From contig JASFXZ010000014.1 in the NCBI GenBank assembly GCA_032209605.1, forward strand, positions 3,368,912 to 3,432,911: 64,000 nt of DNA, given 5' to 3'. Positions 10,450 to 19,340 of the stretch are shown here, in pieces. The position numbers and the translations under genes are program-made. This stretch comes from Mactromeris polynyma (lineage: Eukaryota > Mollusca > Bivalvia > Venerida > Mactridae). The number at the start of each line of letters is the position of its first letter. The stretch's first letter is position 1. Under the pieces are notes generated by a model. That model saw only the letters and a list, made by a program, of their open reading frames with translations, ran no database searches and was not told the DNA's origin.

Positions 10450-12944
10450 GGCCTGTTGCACAGTATTTTGTCCATTTTTTTAAAAATAGTTGTACAAGCT
10501 AAATTCTGTAAAACTACAAACTTAATTTTGAAAAAAATGAATGCAAACACAAACCTAAATCAAGTTTAAATGTGCATGTGAATTATTTGGAGAAATCTTT
10601 TTCGGTTTAAAATTTATACAACTTTGAAGACCCAAAAATGGTCCATTTTTACGTGTAATGTGTTAGCATCAGTTTTTTTCCACTTTTTCTACACACTATT
10701 ATGAGAAAATCAATAAGTTTTTTGCATAAGACATTTGCTTTTCCTTTGAAGAATTCCATGCTTGTTAGTTTGGTATAAGGCATAATGCTGTAGCATAAAT
10801 ACTTGCTAATTTATGTTTGAAAAACCAAAATAGGTACCGATGTAATGGTCTCCATTTTTGTATTTCCCTATATTCTACTTTTTTAATTATAAGGACAATA
10901 TAAATAAAAGAAATCCACAATCTCTACTTATTTATAAAGACAATAAGTCAAATAATAGGATGATGTAATATACATGCCAAGAATATCAACAATTGTTTTT
11001 TTATTTTACAAATATTTTTCTACTTAGCAAGTTGTGTCAATAAAAGTGTAATGTCCGTCCCCCATGTGATTTTTAAGAATAAGTACAAAAAATGTTTAAT
11101 AAAACATATTATTCAATACATTTTATCATTATATTACCATGTCAGTCCATATTTGCGGTTTATTCTTGGTTATAATGGAATTATTTGCAAAAAATGAAAT
11201 GTTATCTGTAATGTCCGTCCCCGTAATGTCCGTCCCCTTATGTGTAATGTTATTTAGTGTGAATGAAAGTCATTTTAGGCATCAAGTTTAGAAAAAAAAA
11301 AATGTTTATGTACATAGACAACCTTTATTTTGTCTAGAAAGAAAGAAAAATCTATTTCATAGTGAAGCATCTTAGTGGTAGGGACCTATTTCATACTACT
11401 GCAACAAAAATGCACAAAATTGGCATCTTTTTGACAATAAAAGGATATTTTTTCTATTATAATCATCAAAAAGATTTTATAATGAAGGGCCTATATATGT
11501 TAAAAGTCCATGTAGTAAAAATTATTTCTTAAATTGACAATACAGTCTTTAAAACAAATAATTTAGTGTGGGGACGGACATTACAAAAAAGGGACGGACA
11601 TTACAATATTAGGATTATTTCTCAAATCTTCAATAAATCCTGCTACACATATTGCTATGAATTCCAGAAATTATACTTAAAGATAATATGATGAAAATCA
11701 GAAACAGAGCCAGAAACAAGGCCAGTATTAGGTTGGACACATTATACAATGTTATGCAATAAACAATATTGTCCCCTGTGTGCACTATCTAGATATCAAT
11801 CTTATCCAGACCCCTAATCAGTATTTCATAGTGTCTGGCCCAGTGGGAGTCCAATATACATCAATCAGTACTTGCTGTCACCATCTGACACATATATACA
11901 GTAAAGTTGAGAAAGTGTAAATACTTTTTATGGACTTTAACTAAAAGACAATTTATAAAAAATAGTTGATCAGACTTGCCTTGAATGTTAGAAAATAAGT
12001 GTATTTATTAAAAAATTAAATCAACATATGTGTGATATTTAGGATTTTAAACATGGTATATTTCAAATTTCTATAATTACATAAATTGTTAAACCCCAGT
12101 GCAAATGAAATAATGAAGAAATAAGAACTTGTCTTACTCTTATAAATCACTTTTGAAAGAAAAACTTAACAGTGAGAAACCAATACCGGTATATCACCTT
12201 TATTTTAATTTTTCACTAATATTTACCAAAAATAACTCTCTTTTTTCTACATACATGTTTATAGCTATAAATGTTTTAGTTTGTTGTCTTTAATCTCAAT
12301 AATTATTGATGTTATAAGTGATTCTGGTCATTTTAGTTAAACGAAATAAGCCTTCATAACCAATTTATGAAGTGAGGTCCGTCCTAAGCAAAGAAAATGT
12401 ACAAATACTTGCTTGAATGTTGACATAAGTCAATTATTTCAGTTTAGAAAACTAATATAATGTTCTTTCAGCATCCAGATATATTGATGATTTCATATAT
12501 CTATGTTATATATCAATTGCAACTGATTAAAACCAGAAGACAAGAAATAGATATTTTGGAGAGAAAAAATCTTGATCGATTTCAAATTATTGGTTGGAAT
12601 GACATAATTAAGCAAGAATTTTAGCTAAAAAGTATAAATTCTATAAGAGTATGCTATTTCTTGGATAATTATGTAAAACAAATACATTTTATGTTGTTAC
12701 TTTGTGTTTCTTCATCTTTTAGAGACAGACTTTTCATTAACTTGTAATGTCCGTCCCCTCCCAGTCAGAGTTATATTTAAAGGTAAAAATAACAAATAAC
12801 AAACAAAATGTTATCTTTTTATCAATGTGACATGTTTCTATATGTATCATAGTATCCAAAAAAGTAAATATTATAAAAAAACAAGAAACTTTATTTTTTG
12901 CCTTAGATGCTAACAAAATTGGGACATTTACTGTGCAACAGGCC
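10450..12944. mobile_element. 2.5-kb TIR element inserted into the 33-bp array
   Basis: The array is interrupted exactly here. The element starts GGCCTGTTGCACAGTA and ends with its reverse complement, a 16-bp terminal inverted repeat with weaker similarity continuing inward. ACCA occurs on both sides (10446-10449, 12945-12948) where an intact array unit has it once, so the target site duplication is 4 bp. No transposase frame is visible; the interior is AT-rich and non-coding. It carries multiple copies of GTAATGTCCGTCCCC. About 11640-12130 is related, in inverted orientation, to 34950-35600 and 54800-55250. The superfamily is undecided (4-bp duplications occur in several). Confidence 0.85.
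11048..12758. repeat. Dispersed 15-bp motif inside the TIR element
   Basis: GTAATGTCCGTCCCC occurs in direct orientation at 11048-11062, 11208-11222, 11223-11237 and 12744-12758. It occurs inverted at 11570-11584 and (one base shorter) 11591-11604. A degenerate copy (GAGGTCCGTCC) lies near 12374. Such spacing in both orientations inside an otherwise AT-rich element suggests a protein binding site, for example for a transposase. Confidence 0.8.
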
Positions 12945-13018
12945 ACCACAGAATGATGGTTGTGACTGATATTTGGTACCACAGAATGATGGTTGTGACT
13001 GATACTTGGTACCACAGA
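12945..13018. repeat. Remainder of the 33-bp array
   Basis: The last two or so units of the 33-bp array continue after the inserted element, with the same ATGATGGTTGTGACTGAT variant found directly left of the insertion. This confirms that the element split a pre-existing array. Confidence 0.9.
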
Positions 13019-13860
13019 AAACTACAGATCAAGTGTTTTCAGACAGGTATCTTCAATTATTCGACAATGTTCACCAACAATTACAGGAAAATTTATAGGG
13101 TTCCATTCAGCCGTTGCAGAGGAAACACATACATGCTATACTTCACCTAAGATTTCAAGTTCAAAAGGGGCGTTATTTCATTAAAAGGCTAGTCATGTTG
13201 ATGGAAATGAATATAGAAGTTAAGTAGGAAATGCCACAAACACAGAACACAGCCTCACTAAAAGCAAAAGACGAGATGTAAATATGTACAAAATGCAGCA
13301 TTATAATCCTTGCTTCGGCATTTCAATACACGTTTGCACTTGCACCTCCTCAATCCCTAAAGGTTTGTTCAGTCCCTGTTGTTTCACTAGTGTCTGTGTG
13401 GGGAGGCTATGTCTTGCGTATGTGGCTTCAGGCCTTTTTCTATAGTTCCTACGGGTCAGACTATCTGACCCATTCCCAAAGCCCAATATATGTTTTTTCC
13501 CAATATATGTTTTTTTCCAATCAGACAAAAATTTCCCAATCAGAAACACCTACAACAATCGTCAACCGGAGCGACCTGGTATGTCTTGAAGCTCTTCGAA
13601 TAACTCTGGCTATTATTGTTCCTTGTGTCATAAATGTTTGTGGTTCAGACAGTTGATTTCGAAATTTTGATTATAATGCTTGTTTATATAAAATTTAGTT
13701 ATGAAAATTCCTAAAATTGGAGTTGAAGCGATGAAAGTTTTCCCAAATTTGCAAATTTTATGACGCAAAATTTCCTAATTTATCAATGGTCTTTTTCCCA
13801 AAATGGACAGAAAAAGGGCTGGGCTTTCTCTGTAACAACTTTATCTTTATTTTTGACCTG
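13019..13860. other. Intron 4 of gene A, no gene
   Basis: Non-coding intron. A perfect hairpin GGGTCAGA-cta-TCTGACCC lies at 13453-13471. A short direct repeat CCAATATATGTTTTTT occurs near 13490-13520. Parts of 13020-13140 and 13200-13400 match gene B at about 45484-45780, so this is ancestral intron sequence. Confidence 0.6.
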
Positions 13861-13874
13861 ATGTAAACGATTAT

Positions 13875-14105
13875 ATAAGGTCAAATATGGCCCTAGGTCG
13901 CTCATCTGAACTAATATAAGGGTCAAAGATGGTCCTAAAACGCTCATCTGAACTAATATAAGGTCAAAGATGGCCCTAAGTTGCTCACCCGAACTAATAT
14001 AAGGGTCAAAGATGGCCATAAGTCGCTCATCTGACCTAAAATAAGGGTCAAAGATGGCCCTAAAACGCTCATCTGAACTTATATAAGGGTCAAAGATAGC
14101 CCTAT
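13875..14105. repeat. ~42-bp tandem repeat, five copies
   Basis: Units contain ATAAGGGTCAAAGATGGCCC and then a TCGCTCATCTGAACTA-like segment. Gene B has a single unit at the homologous place (about 45840-45885), so the tandem copies arose in A. The unit resembles the end of a dispersed repeat seen at 43566-43985 (GCCCTATATCACTCACCTGA). Confidence 0.8.
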
Positions 14106-14757
14106 GTTTACCATATTACTAACATTTAACACTTGTAAAAGAGACCGATTGTTAAAAAACCTTTAAATTTTAAATTGTACCAACATCTTTCTTCAACAAA
14201 TACTGATCAATACATTATGAGGTCATTCTTTTTTAATGCATGTTTATTGATGTTTTACTACAGGATATATATTTTTCATGTTTGTTTAGCTTAACAAATA
14301 AACAAAAATGAGCATAATATTACTGTAATACATGCTTGTAATGTTGTCACTAAAATTGATATCGTAATGATGCTTTCTTGCATATTCTGGGTGAAGAATG
14401 TTAACTGTAACTAGGGACTCATACGTTTGAAGAATGAAACTCAGATTATTGCGAGAGGCTCCCATATTTGACCCGCCACTCACGTTTTCCTGACTGGGAG
14501 CAGTTATCTCCCAATTTTCAAAGTAAACATCAGAAATATTTGTTATGGGTATTTTTTAATAAATTTATTATTTAGTATATTTTAGTAAGCAAGCTAGAAG
14601 TCAGTCCAAAGTCACAGGTACGTCAACTTTGTTCGATCAAGGGGCATGACTCTGCTCTTACTAAATAAATCCAATCAAAACAACATGTGGATACTAATAT
14701 TCCTATGAAGTTTCATTACTCTTAGTCAAATACTTTTTGAGATATGAGCAACACAAT

Positions 14758-15003
14758 CTTCTGACTGACTGACTGAACCGACTGACTGACTGAACCGACT
14801 GACTGACTGAACCGACTGACTGACTGAACCGACTGACTGACTGAACCGACTGACTGACTGTACTGACGGAACCGACTGACAGACTGAACCGACTGACTGA
14901 CTGACAGACTGAACCGACTGACTGAACCGACTGACTGAACCGACTGACTGAACCGACTGACTGAACCGACTGACTGAACCGACTGACTGACTGAACCGAC
15001 TGA
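14758..15003. repeat. GACTGACTGAACC simple tandem repeat next to exon 4
   Basis: About 17 units of 13 or 17 bp (GACTGACTGAACC with an optional extra GACT). On the gene's strand it starts about 37 nt downstream of the exon 4 splice donor. Gene B lacks it (about 49110-49180 holds only non-repetitive sequence). It may influence exon 4 inclusion; this is speculative. Confidence 0.9.
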
Positions 15004-15040
15004 TGTCACAAATATGTATATTGATTTAAAATATATTTAC

Positions 15041-15109
15041 ATGGCTTAATTCATTCCATTTATCTGTGAAGTCTGTTGCTGGAAAAAGCACTGTACCAAT
15101 GTGCGATAT
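15041..15109 (-). CDS. Gene A exon 4: 69-nt exon completing the HEPN domain
   Basis: Bounded by acceptor ttgtttcag and donor CAT|GTAAAT, phase 0 on both sides, encoding 23 residues (270-292) that begin ISHIGTVLFPATDF and include DKWNEL. In DZIP3-type HEPN domains the R-N-x-x-x-H motif is followed by this kind of segment. The preceding exon ends in RNN, so the joined motif is Arg267-N-N-I-S-His272, an intact R-x4-H. The exon is too short to stand out as an open frame, but paralogue B has the same exon at 49209-49277 with the same boundaries. Its symmetric phase means it could be skipped without a frameshift. Confidence 0.82.
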
Positions 15110-15286
15110 CTGAAACAACAGAAAAGTGAACATTTTGTATATATACATCCATTAACTGCTTGATACTAAACTCCCAAAGTCCGTCCGACTTTCTAAGTTA
15201 GTTGAGCATTAGACTGTCACCCAGCATGAACCCTGTAACACCGAGCAGTAATGGCTGCTGGTAAAAAACGATTACGAAGGCGAGTC

Positions 15287-15560
15287 CAGGGCTGTAGAAA
15301 TCCACTAACAAACAGTGGATTTGAAGTTAGCCCCGGAAAAGTCTGTTTTTAAAGATAACCAACATCAGCAAGTGTTCAGTTGTAAGTCAAACCTTAGAAT
15401 CCCACAAACACACACATGTGGTTATTAATTTAAGATGTGGAACTATCATTGTATATAAATGACTGATATTCTCAGACAGCAAGCTTCCTATGTCAGACAA
15501 GTCAAATACATTACCATTAGTACGGGATAAGTGTCTTTGAAAAAAAGACATAGAGCCCTG
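15287..15560. mobile_element. hAT-like MITE, 274 bp, with empty site in gene B
   Basis: It begins CAGGGCTGTAG and ends AGAGCCCTG, a 7-bp TIR with a CAGGG terminus typical of hAT elements. It is flanked by GAGTC on both sides (15282-15286 and 15561-15565), a 5-bp target duplication. Gene B has the unoccupied site at 49452-49456 (GAGTC once, followed by the same sequence). The insertion therefore followed the A/B duplication. No coding capacity. Confidence 0.8.
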
Positions 15561-15565
15561 GAGTC

Positions 15566-16730
15566 AATAAGATAACGCGATCAGAACATAATATTTGTCA
15601 CACAAACACGACCAGGTCTTGCATGGTATCCGACAGATCCAGTTATGTTGCAAGATTATTAAAAGTCTGTCTAGAGCAGCAGAAAATGACCTTAGACTTA
15701 CTGATGCAGAAAACAATATTACATGTACCAAGTTAAATTGCAGAAGGCCAAGTTTTCTCGTTAAGAGAAATATTATAATCACTATTTTACCACACGCAAG
15801 CTAGGAGCTATTGGCAAATTTGAAATTAGATGACCTTTAACAATAGGTGGAATATACTATTCCAATTGTTAATTTAGTATAACTGTATCTTTAAAGTAAG
15901 ATATCGAAGGTTGTCTTGTTTTATTGTAACAATGTAAGAATTGTTTCATGCCAGATCACATTTAAAAAATCAATGCGTCTTTAAAATACAATACGCATAT
16001 GGTGATCAATTAATATTTTAAATTTGAGTATGAAAAATCATTTTCTAAAGCATTAAAATGATAAACCGAGCAGTTATTAAATATCCCACTGTTTTATCCC
16101 ACTTTTTTATTGGTCTTATTGATACAAACAACTACTTGATCAAAATTGCTTAAGATTTGAACACTCCTAATATGTAGTTTACATGATAACACCAGTCTTA
16201 CTGCTCATCCTTTATTTCTCTAGGGTCATCAATCGCTAAACCTGTGATTATTACCGCATGTTTTAAAACCATTATCGACCCAATTGTTCTCGCAGTGTTG
16301 TTTACATAATTATTGCACCTCGTACCTGTTCTTACCTTGTTCCCGACAATACGAAAACGTCTTATTGTCTACACCCTACAGCAATGAAAACTATTTATGG
16401 CTTCTTTCAATTTCCAGTCATTATACTGACTGTCTGACATGTTTTTGCGAATAATTATCGTACGCTCCGTGGAGTGAGTTTTATTTTTGTGCAAAATAAC
16501 TTTCTGGACCGAAAAAATTGTAGGATCCCGACTGTAGGGGATTTTTTCATATGCTACATAGAAGGAACTAAAACAAGACCGAGAAAATTGTCCGGTTTGG
16601 GGGAGTTTCCATTGTATTATTATTATAGTAAATAGGTCATATAGAACATTAAAATAGTTTGTTTCAAGTACCAGTGGTATAGAAAAGGAACATAATGATC
16701 AACATAATATTTTGAGAAACTGTTACATAC
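15566..16730. other. Gene A intron 3, no gene
   Basis: Non-coding intron between the two HEPN exons. 15566-15800 aligns with gene B around 49457-49690, and 15800-16600 looks unique to A. I see nothing functional in it. Confidence 0.5.
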
Positions 16731-17110
16731 GTTATTTCTGCAGTGTCTTAGCCTCGTTATGTAGGCCTCCTCTGAAAAGTCTGTAGGTGCCGGACTGTTC
16801 CATACAGCATCGAGGGGACTTTTAAGACCACATAAATTCCTCAGGAGGCAAGTTAACAAGGTTATGTCATACTTTGCAGACGTCGGATTATTGTCCAAAG
16901 GTGGGAGTAACTTTGCCTGGTCAGCAGTAAGAGTGGGCTTTTTACCGGCAGCTTTCCTACCGTTAATCAAGAACTGAAGTGTCTTGCTGTGAGATTTATT
17001 TGTTGCTAAGTAACTGCAGAAGTCTGGACCTACTTTACTATCAAAAAGCTTTCTTAGTACTTTCGTACCAACTTCTACCAGAAGGTATTGGTATCTGAAG
17101 TTGTATTTAC
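16731..17110 (-). CDS. Gene A exon 3: main part of DZIP3-type HEPN domain
   Basis: A 380-nt exon (phase 1 to 0), residues 143-269, with acceptor gatatttttcag and donor AAC|GTATGT. It reads CKYNFRYQYLLVEVGTKVLR, then LTADQAKLLPP, then DITLLTCLLRNLCGLKSP and ITRLRHCRNN. These are the recognisable blocks of the DZIP3-like HEPN family: the VGTKVLR start, the FDITLL-LLRNLCGL helix, and the RxxRN helix that ends at the catalytic Arg. HEPN domains are often metal-independent RNases; that this one is active is an inference from the intact R-x4-H. Confidence 0.85.
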
Positions 17111-17742
17111 CTGAAAAATATCACATAATTGTGTTTTGTCGTGTTTAATGTCAATCAGGGCTTTCAATTTACTCTTGAAAAGGAATTTTTGACTCTTGCA
17201 AATTTGCAATGTTGAGCTTTTGACTCTTGATAATTTATCTGATGTGTCCAATTTACAATAAAGGTTCAACTGGGCCCCTCTGTTACCTTTAAAGCCACTG
17301 ACCCACAAAGAATGATATTTTCCTCAAGTAGTTCATAGACATTGTGAAACGTACAGTTGCGGCTTGTTTACTTGCTTGTTAGTGTGGAAATGAAATTTTT
17401 GAAAGATACTGTTTTGGGTTTAATGCCATTTCTCAACTACATTTCAGGAATATTACAGTGACTCCCCAAACAATGGGGATCTGTAACTTACAAAAAGTTA
17501 GGAGAACCACATGGGCCTAACATTCAGTAAAACCTCACTTAAAGACCACCTCAATAATAGGACCACCTCAAAATTAAGAACATAATTTTCAAGTACATTT
17601 TCACGATTTTGCTCTTTATTCAACCTCAATATTAAGACCACCTCAATAATAATGTCACATTATTGAGGTTTTACTGTATGTCCTTCTTGAAAACAGGCGT
17701 AAATTAAAGAATAAAATGTATATGAAGTTCAGTCTAACTTAC
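17111..17742 (-). other. Gene A intron 2
   Basis: Intron between the Ig and HEPN exons. It carries a short repeat (phrases ACCACCTCAATAATA, AAGACCACCTCAAT) at about 17530-17660 that also occurs in gene B (50690-50850). Nothing else is evident. Confidence 0.6.
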
Positions 17743-18018
17743 AGACAACCATATTGAAAGTACAAGTTGCAGATCCGCTATCATTCGACACTTCAATCTT
17801 GTACGTCCCCGAATCATCCTCTTCCACATCTTTAATAGTTATAGTGACATTATCATTACAAGAAGAAATCTTGATATGATCATTCTCAGTGAGTTTGATA
17901 TCATCCTTCTTGACCTTGACCTCAAAGGGACCATCCCCACCAATTGGAACCTTGAGTTCCCAAGGTTCTCCGAGCATAACAGACTGATTCTCAACTTTCT
18001 GGTCAATTCTTGGTGGAA
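17743..18018 (-). CDS. Gene A exon 2: I-set immunoglobulin domain
   Basis: A 276-nt exon of phase 1-1, residues 51-142, with acceptor ttaattttag and donor T|GTAAGT. It starts VPPRIDQKVENQ and contains GEPWELKVPIGG, VKVKKDDIKL, VTITIKDVEEDDSGTYKIEV and CTFNMVV. This is the titin/twitchin-like I-set pattern. The canonical B-strand Cys is replaced (ELKV) and the F-strand motif reads DSGTYKI instead of Y-x-C, so the usual disulphide is missing. That suggests a cytosolic Ig fold used for protein interaction. A symmetric 1-1 exon is the classic exchangeable Ig exon. Confidence 0.88.
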
Positions 18019-18877
18019 CTAAAATTAAAATAAGTATCAAAGTACATATATTGTCAAATTTTGCACAAATCCTATTCCTAAGTGAGGAAAAATAGCATAG
18101 GACTAGAAATGTGTCCATACGCCACGGATACCCCTATACTGCTAAGTATAATGAAATTGAACGTAAGAATTGAAATCTAATGTGGAGAATTGATGTCAAA
18201 AGCAAAGTTAAATCCATCATTTTGTGATGGTGATCATTTTTGGAAAATTATTTCTAAATCCCACATTAGACAACAAAGTCCGACATGGTTTTGAAATGGA
18301 CAACGCACAGTGACCTTAACCTTTTTTATATTGGCTCTATCGTTGCTTATATCATCTTATGGTGATCATCTCTGCGAAGTTATTTCAAAATCCCACAGTA
18401 GATAATGAAGTTCTGGGACGGAAATACTTTTAACACTGACGGACAACAACGGACAGGGGTAACACTATATTATCTTTCGCCAATTCATGGTGCGGGTATT
18501 CACAATTCTGGGCATCCCCACAAATAGCCTTACGAATTCTGCTGGTCGTTTTATGATCCGACTTTTTATAGTAAACACTTAAAACAATAGGCATATTACG
18601 AGTGAAATGACTGCATGTATCTATAACCTGTGGCAACGATAAGTCAAAATGTGAAAATGCTGACCATAATATCATAGTATTAGTACTTTCCTCACACATA
18701 TCCACAGGATAACATGATATTATACTATATGTGATGAAGGGAGAGAACTGTAGAAGGGATAAAGGGAGAGAAATCATTACAATCTCTTGTATCGAACCCT
18801 ATGAAATAACAAAGATAATGGAACATTTTGTAGAACTAGAAAACATGCACAAATGTGACAGCATTGTGTATTCTTAC
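18019..18877 (-). other. Gene A intron 1
   Basis: Intron between leader and Ig exons. Sequence from about 18100 to 18780 aligns with gene B 51280-51960, with indels that destroy any shared frame, so the 115-codon open frame at 18430-18777 is not supported. Phrases such as GTGACCTTAACC and GACGGACAACA look like a dispersed invertebrate repeat. Confidence 0.6.
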
Positions 18878-19039
18878 CTACAGGGCCAGGATTTGGTTCT
18901 ATACCGGCCATTATTAGCAATGCTTTGATAACCGGCACTAGTTCGGTACTCGGCTCCTCTGATGCTGCACCTCGACACGAGACAAAACATCCAGCTCTGC
19001 ATCGGTAGGTTTGCAAATCGACGCCCATATTAATTGGGG
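18878..19039 (-). CDS. Gene A exon 1: leader with 2A-like NPGP motif and start codon
   Basis: The exon follows acceptor tttattttcag and ends V|G with donor GTAAGA, phase 1. The start ATG is at 19028-19026, 11 nt into the exon. The upstream 5' exon has an in-frame stop and no later Met, so this is the first usable start. The leader is 50 residues: MGVDLQTYRCRAGC at the start, three Cys (10, 14, 18), then a hydrophobic stretch ELVPVIKALLIMAG directly before GIEPNPGPV. The last part matches the 2A ribosome-skipping consensus D(V/I)ExNPGP except that Asp is Gly. Skipping would fall between Gly48 and Pro49. Similar N-terminal 2A motifs are reported in sea urchin NLR-like proteins, where they double as signal sequences. 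Confidence 0.75.
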
Positions 19040-19243
19040 CTGAAAATAAATCGAAACACACTTCATGGATTTTAGAAAGTCAAAATGTTGAACCTTATGT
19101 AAATTATTTGAATTTTGGATGAATTTATGATAGGCCTACAGCATTGAATAATGCAGTTTATATCTGACAATGTAAACTGTAAACAGATTTAACAATAATT
19201 CCTCGCATTTGAATGTAGACAGTGTAGTGGTGAGGGTCTAGAC

Positions 19244-19325
19244 GGCTGTCTGGTTGGCTCAGTTAGTAGAGAGCGTTAGATGTGTTTTCGGGAGTCTTGG
19301 GTTCGAGCCCCATATCAAGCGCACT
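19244..19325 (+). repeat. tRNA-derived SINE fragment
   Basis: Contains A box TGGCTCAGTTAGTAGAG and B box GGGTTCGAGCCCC in the plus orientation, followed by CGCACTTTTTCCCCTTGATT. The same sequence is at 52438-52520 in gene B, so it is ancestral. It is a SINE head, not a tRNA gene (no paired acceptor stem). Confidence 0.75.
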
Positions 19326-19340
19326 TTTTCCCCTTGATTC

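Noticed and set aside
8074..10483. Long open frames of repeated NISNKYHSVVP-like and DIWYHRM-like peptides
   Set aside because: By-products of the 33-bp array, open on both strands, and located in an intron of gene A.
14722..15009. Ser/Val/Gln-rich open frame (SVGSVSQSVQ repeats)
   Set aside because: Translation of the GACTGACTGAACC simple repeat; not conserved in gene B.
17075..17308. Possible extra exon ending CAG|GTAAAT between the Ig and HEPN exons
   Set aside because: The supposed donor is really the HEPN acceptor (gatatttttcag). Splicing Ig directly to HEPN at 17110 keeps the phase and restores the HEPN start in both A and B.
18430..18777. 115-codon open frame in intron 1 of gene A
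   Set aside because: The homologous part of gene B has indels and stops; the sequence looks like a dispersed repeat.
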